Assembly: GCF_000002875.2 (NCBI RefSeq)
Contig: NC_009386.2
Span: forward strand, 172,723-236,722
Direction of reading: 5' to 3'
Length of the DNA stretch: 64,000 nt
From: Leishmania infantum JPCM5
Taxonomy: Eukaryota; Euglenozoa; Kinetoplastea; Trypanosomatida; Trypanosomatidae
Below, piece by piece: positions 21,001 to 28,727 of the stretch. The position numbers and the translations under genes were made by a program. Position 1 is the stretch's first letter; each line of letters starts with the position of its first letter. Under the pieces are notes generated by a model that was not told where the DNA came from, did no database searches, and saw only the letters and a program-made list of their open reading frames with translations.

Positions 21001-22703
21001 AGAGGCCTGGTGCTGCCGCTGAAGCTGATGCGTACCCTGCGGCACGGGCGGCACTCGCCGGAGAAGAAGCCCGCTCGCCAGCAGTGGCGCGTGACGTCAC
21101 GTCCGCCATGCAGCGCGCGGTGACCGCGTCACGGACAGCGATCACGCCTGTGGATGTGGTGGACGTCGACGATGCCTTGAGCAGCAGCGGCGAAGAGTGG
21201 GATGGGATGCTTGGCGATTTGGGCAAGCCGTGTGACTCGCTCCGTAGCGCTGAGCGCGTCGCTGTCATGCCGGCTCGTGACACCGTGCGCGAGGTGGGGC
21301 GGTCCCCTGCGGCGAGGTCGACGCTTGCAACGGTGACAGCAACGACGGGGATGATCACACCAAGCAAAACAACGTTGAAGTCGCGGCCGCGCCAGCGCTG
21401 TCCTCCCTCGCCGACAGTGCTGACGAGCACGCCGTCCTCGCAGCGCGGCACGCAGCTTGGCGGTGCGGATGCGTCGTTGTCTGCGACGCCCTCGCTGCCA
21501 CTCATGTCGCCTGTGCCCGCCTTCTTCGAAGTGTTGCAGCGCACCGTCACCGGTTCGCTGGAGAACGACGGTGCCGCCGGCGCCGACAACGACGTCGCCC
21601 CGACTCGCAGCGCGTGCGTAGAGATGCGCGAGTGGGCTGGCCGTCTCCACTCGCCGAAGCTGCCCCCCCTGCCCGCCACCGCCGCCTCGCATCGGGGCGG
21701 CGCGGCGTCAGAGGTGACGTGGCGGGCCCCGGTCCTCTGCTTCGCCAGCGACGCCGTCCGTCAGCTGGTGCTGGCGTCGGTGCGGCGCCGCCAGGCGAGC
21801 CGCCGCTGTGTGCAGTGGGTGTCCTTGCCATCGACGACGGCGTTGGCCGTGCTGGCCGAGCAGATACCGTTCACGGCAGCGCCATCGCCGACTGCGCCTC
21901 CTCGTCTGCACCTAACGGAGGCCCATCAGCTGCGTCCTGGCTGGTCGCCGCCGGTGTTGCTCGTGCTGCACAACGTCGACTTGCTGGACACGGAGGAAGC
22001 GGGTCTGCTCCTGCAGTTGTGCGCCGAGTTCGCCTACCCACACCCGCACCTGCAGCTGCTGCTCTCCTTCGACGACCCGCGATGGCCGCTGACGCCGCTG
22101 GCCGGCGCGCTCACGCAGATGGGCGTGTGCGCGGTACAGCTACGCAGTCTCCTGCTGCCGCGCGTGCATGAGATGCAGCACGTTAGCAGCCTACGCCTTC
22201 TCACGGACTCGGAGGCGATGGCAGCCGGCGGTGCTGGTTCGCTGGGGTTGAAGGCGACGGGGCACGGCGCGCCGAGAGCTGCTGGCGCTGGCGGCCTTGC
22301 AAGCGCCGGCAGCAGCAGCGGTGCTGGTGGCGGCTCGCACCTTCTGCAGGATACGATGCGTCGCGTGCTCTTCAGCTTGCCGCCAGCCTTCAGCGGCCTC
22401 CTGCGCATCCTCATCGATCTGCAGGAGGAGATGGGCGAGGGCCAGAGGGTATCCGTGTTCGTCGCGAAGGACAGGTTCGAGCAGCATGGTATGATGGTGT
22501 CGCAGGGACGGCTGAAGGCGCTGCTGCAGGAGCTCACGTCGAACCGGATTGCGCAGTACGACATGGCCGAGCACGCGCTGACGGTCATGCAGCCTCGAAA
22601 GCTGCGCAAGGTGCTGGAAGAGGTCGCGGCGCAGCGAGATGGCGCCGCTGCCGCTGCAGCGGCGCCGGTATCTTCCGGTGCATCCGCCTTTCGCGCCAGC
22701 TGA
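18057..22703 (+). CDS. ORC2: ORC2-like origin recognition subunit with N-terminal zinc-finger-like modules
   Basis: The C-terminal half of this 1548-residue protein matches ORC2. The degenerate AAA+ motif VAVYGIGSKYYFL lies at about 846-860. VLLVLHNVDLLDTEEAG (about 1300) corresponds to the ORC2 IHNLD strand, and a following LLLSFDDPRWPL corresponds to the ASIDHLNAPL strand. A C-terminal winged helix (about 1434-1525) begins LPPAFSGLLRILIDLQEE and ends near VMQPRKLRKVLEE. Long low-complexity inserts split the AAA+ core, mainly at about 890-1230. The N-terminal 300 residues are disordered. They are followed by a ZZ- or B-box-like cluster (CAH, then CTYC and CVDC, about 301-325) and a second CxxC element (CHLCRRGD, about 437-444). 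ORC2 would act in the nucleus in origin binding and MCM loading. The first ATG in frame is at 18057. The ORC2 call is good; the role of the zinc-like modules is unknown. Confidence 0.75.
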   Translation: MSSDRAEASEREVRRVKDGDETDRTSGGGGVVAPWLEDHGLWSSSSSLSQMTPTRPSRILLLAAPAPEPLDAQRHVCHARAAAAAPAAVVSNAEEVTEARGSCAALHASREDTRNRDSPVAAPQGQQPALNAEDEWRRRASRPASSASSSSSSSAQAEAHPGRVVYEDGRGGGEEADDRSSELRHADANGASDDAEASPSTALHLPSSPQPRRQEASPLLPSLTPVATARTQQAMLSSSAKPPSTAAPRGLESDTPPPQVVSQGEGTNPTKRLCTAVAAASRRATLTTSPPSPSPGMWVSCAHSDLPARYRDVPGYYCTYCSYTVCVDCFPLTNLREQLRVTRTAAPSPAPSPAASASSVTGEMDWLDAVIASPATAVRSGGAANGAHQVHATAATYARESAGGGYGRTSRQRHLKEGASLRDAPPTSTSSTVAAPLRCHLCRRGDLVREEALLHEWCCEGPAPAARRHSGGSLVYDTANLHKYHFMRTQREKRRSSTEPLLARVLAVFPATLGGADARADGSAPCVTQSPLQSRRLRRPHGDASSGKSAVRGRDPLPSASSGHGRRLTLSRLDAGANAAASLRGSAALPNLDRCEEGGSYVFSVWNPRMEVQLVWCAVNYEAREGAPALHHHYQHSSAGHRGHGVLPSSASVTPLFMWRCPPSLPGLPARPFRVTVPYGLYAFASTHALALYEASDIFRKATTQLAAAAGGGDGAHHAQLHPRQLSSVKVVPAATLRALLIVHVMHHVATTLVPLRLGRALPPSLPDPTSQHHHLKEQRLVPQASSHVARCTTTPPSASRKRARMNEEDAEGGAEVSALPPTSDLRWPHGLASPELALCVDHLLHGRSVAVYGIGSKYYFLHHVAQSAELKHFHVVTVDASLGRGDGDVGNGDSIAAASAAGDPHGGGQRGRRSGGGSGTGASGGVAAAPSIVRQLIILGSTLVRRVHSTALKTELQLRRHDAMPPRRQTRQQDMHQREQQRPGAAAEADAYPAARAALAGEEARSPAVARDVTSAMQRAVTASRTAITPVDVVDVDDALSSSGEEWDGMLGDLGKPCDSLRSAERVAVMPARDTVREVGRSPAARSTLATVTATTGMITPSKTTLKSRPRQRCPPSPTVLTSTPSSQRGTQLGGADASLSATPSLPLMSPVPAFFEVLQRTVTGSLENDGAAGADNDVAPTRSACVEMREWAGRLHSPKLPPLPATAASHRGGAASEVTWRAPVLCFASDAVRQLVLASVRRRQASRRCVQWVSLPSTTALAVLAEQIPFTAAPSPTAPPRLHLTEAHQLRPGWSPPVLLVLHNVDLLDTEEAGLLLQLCAEFAYPHPHLQLLLSFDDPRWPLTPLAGALTQMGVCAVQLRSLLLPRVHEMQHVSSLRLLTDSEAMAAGGAGSLGLKATGHGAPRAAGAGGLASAGSSSGAGGGSHLLQDTMRRVLFSLPPAFSGLLRILIDLQEEMGEGQRVSVFVAKDRFEQHGMMVSQGRLKALLQELTSNRIAQYDMAEHALTVMQPRKLRKVLEEVAAQRDGAAAAAAAPVSSGASAFRAS

Positions 22704-23696
22704 CGTCGATACCAGGGCGGTGTGATCCCAGCGAGTGGATGTGCGCGCACGAACGCCGGCAACAGTCGCTGAGGATGCACACGTGCGTGTGCACGTTACA
22801 CAACCTCAGGGAAGATTCAAAGAGGTATGGGCAGAGAATGAGAGAGAGACACGTGTCGAAGATGGTCGTCTCATGTGCTCATCATCGTGATGGGCGTTCT
22901 CCCCGCCGCATCAGCAGCAGCCCTCGCACGCCAACGCCTCACATCGGGGGGAGGAGGGGGTGGGGGCATGCATTTCGTTCCCGGCGCGTAAGGGTCGTAA
23001 GCGAGGGAGCCGGAGAGACAGGCGACGATGATGACAACGACGCCACATCGCACGCGGATTCGTCGCCTCTTTTTTTTTTGTTCACGCCCCTCCGTTGCAC
23101 AGCATTCTTTCCCTTCTCGTGGCCCATCTCTCTTCGGGTCATGCCAGTACCCACCCACCTATCACATCCGTGCGCCCTCACTGCTGCTTGCACGTCTGCT
23201 CCTCTGCGTGTGGCGCTGGTGGTGAATGATACGGCTGCGGGCGCACGCACGGATCGCTGGGGAGATGTCCCTCCAGCCACCCTCGCTCACCACCCGCTTC
23301 ACGTCGCTGTGCCGACCACCACCACTACGACTCCCTTCACGCACGCACGCGCAGACGTCCTCAGCAACGCCATCTCTCACCTCTTTCGCCCTCCCCCCTC
23401 CGTCACACACACACACACACATCAGCTTGCTCTCGTTGCGCATCTCTCTTCTCTCTCTCTTCGCTTCCCTCTTGCCTGCGGTGCTCCGCGCTTCGCTTGC
23501 CGCTCCCCTCTGTGTGTGTGTGTGTGTGCGCGCGTGCAACCACCGCCGCTGCCCTCCTCCTCCTTTCTGCGTGCATGTGCCGGCGCCGCTTTTGGCGTGC
23601 ACCTCCAACCACCCACCGCTCTCGCTCGCGTGGACTCCCTCTCCTCGCCGAAACTCCCGCACACCCACACGCGCCGGGTGTGCGCACGAAGAGAAA
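22704..23696 (+). other. Intergenic spacer with a long AG-free pyrimidine-rich zone
   Basis: This 993-base spacer contains a T-rich tract (23070-23081), CA repeats (23404-23420), GT repeats (23511-23528) and a strong CT tract (23427-23475). No gene was recognised. The splice signal is listed separately. Confidence 0.45.
23426..23691 (+). promoter_or_regulatory. AG-exclusion zone ending at a splice acceptor next to the ATG
   Basis: After the AG at 23424-23425 the CT-rich tract begins. No further AG dinucleotide is seen until 23690-23691, about 265 bases later and 5 bases before the ATG at 23697. If this is the acceptor, the mature 5' leader outside the spliced leader is almost absent. Confidence 0.5.
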
Positions 23697-24605
23697 ATGC
23701 CTGGCGTGGACCTTCTCGATGCCTTCGCCGAACTCGTGGTGCGGGTCGTCTTCAGCCTGCCGCACACAGAACCGGACAAGACGTCGAGCAGCGATGAAGA
23801 CGTGCCCTACGGTGCGAACAGCAGCGCCACGCAGATCTTCTCTCGCGTGAACTCGCTCGAGGATGAGCAGCAGCTGCAGCTCCTCAGCGACACACCGCTT
23901 GCGCACACTGGCACGAGCAACGGCAACGGCGCCGGCAACTCCGCTATAAGGACGACCTCGTGCAGCAACTCCATCAGCCGCGGCAGCAGCGCCGCCTCGC
24001 TCGACCTCTACCCCGGGGGCTTTTGGAACGCCCTGGCGCGGGTACCGGCGGCCGCGGCGGTGAATGGCGCTAGGGCATCGCGCCCAAGCAGCGTCGTGTC
24101 GCTCGGCACCGCCGACAACCTCTCCACCCCACGCAGCGGCGCCGGCTTGTGGAATCGACTTCTCGGCGGCAGCGGCCGCACACAGACCCCGCCGCACACC
24201 CCGTCCTTCAGCCCCGCACCGCACACCGGTCTGACAACCACAACGTCAAGCTTCGTTCAGCTGACGGATGAGGAACTTGGCATGGGCGCCGCGGCCAGCG
24301 GTGGCGGCGGCTACGGCGGCTTAGGTGCAGCGCACAGCCCCGGGGGCGGCAGCGGTATGTGGGGCGGCTTCTCTCCCACACCCATCACGGCACACTCAAA
24401 TGCCTCCACGCCGCTCCGTGACGCGTGCCAGCTGCTATCCTCCTCCTCGTCCAACTCACACCAGCAAGCGCCGCCGCCGCAGCAGCAGCAGCAGCTGATG
24501 GGCTCTCATGGCCTGCACCCCGGTCGGAGTCCGACACAGAACGGCAGCGTCAACGGCGGCCGCCCCTCGCAGCGCAGCTCCTCCAGCGAGTTCGACATCC
24601 TGTAG
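23697..24605 (+). CDS. Hypothetical Ser/Gly-rich protein with repeated Trp motifs
   Basis: This is a 302-residue protein of unknown function. The first 22 residues (MPGVDLLDAFAELVVRVVFS) form a hydrophobic, probably amphipathic helix. The rest is Ser/Gly/Thr/Pro-rich and likely disordered, with a poly-Gln patch at about 262-272 and an acidic-hydrophobic C-terminus (SSSSEFDIL). A short Trp element recurs three times: GGFWNALARV (about 104-113), AGLWNRLLGG (about 149-158) and SGMWGGFSP (about 219-227). Such repeats often serve as docking peptides, but this is inference. The ATG at 23697 starts the conserved-looking helix. The open frame upstream is CT repeat and was excluded. Confidence 0.65.
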   Translation: MPGVDLLDAFAELVVRVVFSLPHTEPDKTSSSDEDVPYGANSSATQIFSRVNSLEDEQQLQLLSDTPLAHTGTSNGNGAGNSAIRTTSCSNSISRGSSAASLDLYPGGFWNALARVPAAAAVNGARASRPSSVVSLGTADNLSTPRSGAGLWNRLLGGSGRTQTPPHTPSFSPAPHTGLTTTTSSFVQLTDEELGMGAAASGGGGYGGLGAAHSPGGGSGMWGGFSPTPITAHSNASTPLRDACQLLSSSSSNSHQQAPPPQQQQQLMGSHGLHPGRSPTQNGSVNGGRPSQRSSSSEFDIL

Positions 24606-25327
24606 CCGCGGTAGCGGTGAATGATGGACGCCACCCCGCCAACACTTTATGGCGTGTGCCCGTGTTTTTGTGTGGGCGCGTGCTGTGGGTCCGCTGCGTG
24701 CTGCTGCGGATGCATTATGCTGCCGTCGCTTGCCCGCGCGTCCTCTGCGTCGGTAGCCTCTGCGTGTACCGCTGCACGCATCAGCGCACATACGTAAGCG
24801 GAGAGACACATGCAGGGGTGCGTGTGTGTTGGGGGGGAGGAGGAGGAGGGAGGGCGACTCGACAGCTCTTCGTGAAGATGAATGTGAGTGTATGCGTCGT
24901 CGTTGTCGTTGCCTTTTCTCCGCCTCCACGTTCCTCTGGCGCGCCTCCGATTCGGTTCTCCGTCTCCTTGACCATCGGTTCTTGGTCGCTCCTCCTTGAC
25001 GGCACCCACCGCCCGCACTGCCGCCACCGCCACCTACGCGTGCGCCGCTGTCGTCGCTATCTCAACCGCCTACCCCTACCCCTTATCTCCTGTGTTGTGT
25101 GCCTCTTCCCCGACCTCCTTCCACCCCTTTTTCATCTGTGTGTTATTCTACCCGCTGATGCTGCTACCCCAAGACCTCCCTCCCCCCCTCGCTCGTCATC
25201 GACTGCCTTGGCACGACGAGAGCGTTGTCAAGGAGGGAGAGGGGTGCCGCGACATCCCATAATCCCAACGCCCGTCAGCAGCCGCGAACGCCCCCTCCCC
25301 CAGCCCACCGTCAGTATCATTGGTGCA

Positions 25328-25331
<4 letters not shown>

Positions 25332-25368
<37 letters not shown>
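25332..25368 (+). repeat. (GT)n microsatellite
   Basis: About 18 uninterrupted GT units lie in the 3' flank of the preceding gene, on the transcribed strand. Confidence 0.9.
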
Positions 25369-25370
<2 letters not shown>

Positions 25371-25432
25371 CCGTCTTCTTCATCCTCCTCACAGTCGCCA
25401 GCGACAGCCAGACAGACGGGCGCATGCATTGC

Positions 25433-25555
25433 TGGTAATGCCGAAGGCGTGCCTTGGACATGCTGACGACGCGCTCCCCTCCTCACCCCCCCCTTCCCCT
25501 ACACGCACACGCGCATGCTGGCGAGGGAAGGGAGGTACCTATACACACACGCGCA
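25433..25555 (+). repeat. Short copy of the dispersed 380-base repeat
   Basis: The block starts TGGTAATGCCGAAGGCGTGC and matches 39082-39130 almost exactly. It then jumps, through an internal deletion of about 240 bases, to the CGCATGCTGGCGAGGGAAGG part matching 39380-39420. It is in the same orientation as the 39089 copy and lies in a 3' flank. Confidence 0.7.
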
Positions 25556-26811
25556 GGGATGTAACGATGGTCAGAGTCCACCATCATCACCATTGCTGCT
25601 GCTTGTCCATGCGGATGGCGGGCTCGGCGAACGCGTGGATGCATGGTCCTCTTCCTCTCTTTCTTTCTGTCTCTCTACGTTCATGACCCATCACCTTCTT
25701 GTCGTTGGGCCTCCTGTTCGGTGTCAGCTGCTCTCTGTTACCTGTGCTCGCCATGCGTGCCTTCTTCTGTGTGTGTGTGTGTGTACCTGTGTGCGATGAT
25801 GATGCTGATGATGGCCAGGACATGTGTCGGTCTCACCTATAGATGTCTCTCTGTGTGTGTATGCTCCAGCCGTCTTTCTTCTGCCCTGGTGGTGGTGGTT
25901 GGCCCCTTCTCGCGCTCCTTTAGGCTGTATCGCATATGCAACATCTATACGCCCTCGTCGCCCCCCCCTTCCCTCTCTCCCTTGCCCTCTCGCTCTGTCG
26001 GTATGTATGTGTGTGCAGGGGGAAGGGGGGGCGTCGACGTTGTCACTGTGCTGCATTATCGTCGTCGTCATCCGATCGGACCCCCCCCCCTCTCCCTCTT
26101 CCTCGTGTGTGCGTCGCGTACGGTGAAGCGTATGAGGTGGATGCCGTGGATAGCGATGGCGGTGATCTTCTATTTTTGTGTGTGCGTGCGCCTGCTTGTG
26201 GCTTGTGGCTTGTGTGTGTGTGTCTTGTCGTTTCTCTTGGGTGGCAAGTCGAGTTGCAATGAAGAGGTTCCCTGCCTCTCCGCGTGTCGCGCGGTTATGT
26301 GGGCCATCCGCACGAGAACGCCCGGCATCCATCGCGCGCGCGCTGTGCGTGTGTGTGTGTATGCTGAGTCTTGTGTGCTCCGTCTAGGTCGCCTTATCCC
26401 GTGTCACCGCACGCGTCGCCAGTGAGTTGGTGTTGGCAGGGATGAGAAGAAGAGTGAACGCGTTCTCGTTGATGGCACGACCGTGGCCGCTACTTCGCGC
26501 TAGTTGCAGCGGGCGTTGCGGCTTGACGCGACTGCACCCGTTGTCCCCCGCCGACTCACCGCTGCTATCGAGCGCCATATGCGGGTGAGCTGATGGGTGT
26601 CCGTCCGTGACACCGCACGCACACACACACACACACAGCCACGGGCCCATCTACTCAGACGACAGTGTAGGATCGGCCGTGCACGCGCATGCCAAGTTTT
26701 CCTTCGTCTTTCCTCGTCGCTTTATGGCATACCACCCTCGCTCGTGCATCCTCCATCCCTCCTCCCCACCGCCACCACCACCCCGTCATCATCATCATCA
26801 TCTGTGTGGCT

Positions 26812-26827
26812 CTCTCTCTCTCTCAAG
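26812..26827 (+). promoter_or_regulatory. CT tract and splice acceptor before the candidate membrane-protein gene
   Basis: An alternating CTCTCTCT tract ends in CAAG, with AG at 26826-26827. This is only 22 bases upstream of the ATG at 26850 and is as well formed as the acceptors of the confident genes nearby. Confidence 0.45.
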
Positions 26828-26849
26828 GCACTGGCGCGGGTGTGCCCCC

Positions 26850-27613
26850 ATGCACGTCTGCTGTTCCGGCCCTAACGCCCGCTCCTCGTTGAAGCATGTG
26901 CGCCCTGCACCAACTTCGCACCAGCGAAGAAGAAAGACGGTCGAGGACAGGGGGGAGGGGGGAGGNGGGTGGTAAGGCTTGCTCGGCAGGATGACGCCGA
27001 CGGGGCACCACCACCACCGCCCCGCCGCGGCAACCGCAGCAGCGACCGCGGAGGTCGAAGCTGCGTCTGCCTGAGCTTCTCGGATGCATCTCTGTCGCCG
27101 TCTCCGCGTCTACGCTACTCACTGCGACCGTCCTCGACGTTCCGCCAGAGGGATCTGCACGCGTACGTCGGCACACGCTTGCACGCCGCCCGAACGGCGG
27201 TCCTCGCCATCCCGCTGGGCCTCGCCACCCTTGCGTCTGTCATGTTCAGCCTCGGCCGCCTGGCGCTGACGCTCGTCATCGCACTGGCCATAATCGTCCC
27301 CCTCCGCCGCCGTACATTTTCACGCGCAGATGTGGGCGCAAAATGCACAGATACAGAAAACCCCCTCGCGCCACGGCAGATGGCGGCTGTTGGAGGGAGG
27401 CGGGGGGGGGGGGGTTGTAGGTCTGCTTCGTGGTGGTGGTGGTGGCTCTGTGATGGAGTGCGGCTTCCCCTTCTGCCTTTACCCCCATCCCCTCATCACG
27501 CACATGCACCCTCTGTGTCGCTGTTCGGCCTTTTCGGCGCTGTCATCCCTCATCTCTGTCTGTCTCGTGCCACCCACCACCCACCACGGCTTTCACAGAC
27601 CCTCATGCGCTGA
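26850..27613 (+). CDS. Probable small membrane protein, frame broken at an ambiguous base
   Basis: An ATG 22 bases after a good splice acceptor opens a frame (MHVCCSGPNARSSL) that runs with high third-position GC to a G-rich run containing an N at 26966, where it ends at 26975. From about 26969 a second frame, displaced as if one base were missing, continues with equally strong codon bias. It runs through a Pro/Arg/Ser-rich region to a hydrophobic stretch at about 27193-27305 (AVLAIPLGLATLASVMFSL, a short GR break, then LALTLVIALAIIVPL) capped by RRR. Together they look like one protein of roughly 250 residues, with N-terminal Cys residues and a membrane hairpin or long helix near the middle. 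Beyond about 27400 the frame enters GGT/TGG repeats and may not be coding. The simplest reading is an undercalled G. A decayed gene is the alternative. No family was recognised. Confidence 0.42.
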
Positions 27614-28727
27614 TCACAAGCTTCTTACACGCAGACCACCCCTGCCCACCCGGCGCACGCAGGTGCGTCGGATCGCCTGCAGGGTGCGACACGTTGCTGG
27701 AACACATGAGCACGCGCACATAAATAGGTGCGTGCCCCGCGCCACCACCATCATCACCATCTCCGCTGCCTCCTCCTCCTCCCTCTCGCCCATCTTCCAC
27801 CGCTTCCTTCACGCTTAGCTGGATCTCAATCTGTGTGCTCTTCTGCTGCCGCTGCCACTGGAGCCGCCGCTGCTGTCTAGTGCTTCCTACTGCTCCATAT
27901 ACACACGCATACATATCTCTTTTTTTTTCTTTCCCCTCCACGCCTCGCGTCACCGCCACTGGAGCCGCCGTCGCTGCTGCCACGGCTACATCGCCTTTTT
28001 ATTTTACTTGAGGTGCGCACGCTTCGTCTGTTACTCCTTCTTGCTGGGATCGGGTGTCGGCGCCGCCGTCGACACGTCGCGCATCCCTCGCTGCTGTATC
28101 TCCTTCTTGCTCCTACGCTTGCTTTCCATCGCACATGCATAGGCGTACGCACGCGGCGCTCGCGGCCTCTTCAACGAACAAGCGCTGCGCGAGACCGGTG
28201 AACGGACGAACGTCTTGTCTCGCTCACCATCGATCAGCTCGGCCCAATCCCTTTTCTAGGGCAAGGGGCGGTGTGGGCTCCGTGTCTCTGCCTTTCGCTG
28301 TCTGTGCGCGCTGTCGTCCTCGGCTGTCGTGACGACGAGCCTGTCGGCCCCCCGCACTCCGTTGCACCGTGTCACCACCACCACCCACCACCGTCAACGC
28401 CACCGCTGCTGCTGCTGCTGCTGCCGTCGTCGTCGTAGCAGCCTCTCCGGCACCTGCGTCGGCGCTTAAGCTATGCTTGCCTCCTTTCCCCTCCGCGCAC
28501 ACACGCACACACACACACGCGCGCGTGCATCCGCCGTTGCTTCCCCGTTGTCAACTTTTCATTGCCGTCTTCTTGTGTCTGTTTCGACGGCGAGAGAGCG
28601 TGCGTGCGCGCTTGAGGTGAGGTGAGGACGTCGCTGCGGGCCTGCGTGTGTGCTCACAGATCGATTATATACGGCACACACACACACGCACACGCACAAG
28701 GAGAGGGGAGGGTAGGGCTCATCCGCG
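27614..28727 (+). other. Intergenic spacer, no gene seen
   Basis: This 1.1 kb stretch is rich in CCT/GCC triplet repeats (27750-27790, 27840-27990), with a T-rich tract near 27919-27930 and CA repeats near 28500-28520 and 28675-28700. A pyrimidine tract at about 28536-28585 precedes AG 28593-28594, giving the next gene a leader of about 133 bases. Confidence 0.45.

Larger units (their letters stand above)
24606..26849 (+). other. Long spacer with repeat copy and microsatellites
   Basis: This is 2.2 kb without a recognised gene. It contains a (GT)n microsatellite of about 18 units (25332-25368), a short copy of the dispersed repeat found at 39089 (25433-25555), further GT tracts (about 25769-25785, 25850-25862), C runs, and a non-repetitive patch at 26400-26600 that includes a 48-codon open frame at 26442-26588. 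Translations of the longer open frames are Cys/Val/Leu strings from GT and CT repeats. Confidence 0.45.

Noticed and set aside
25643..26425. 260-codon open frame with apparent hydrophobic segments
   Set aside because: The hydrophobic Cys/Val/Leu strings come from GT and CT repeats and there is no steady codon bias or motif.
24606..28727. Search for tRNA or C/D snoRNA genes in the longest spacer
   Set aside because: A few TGATGA-like strings occur (near 25795-25815), but I could not pair them with D boxes or guide regions, and no tRNA A or B box pattern was seen.
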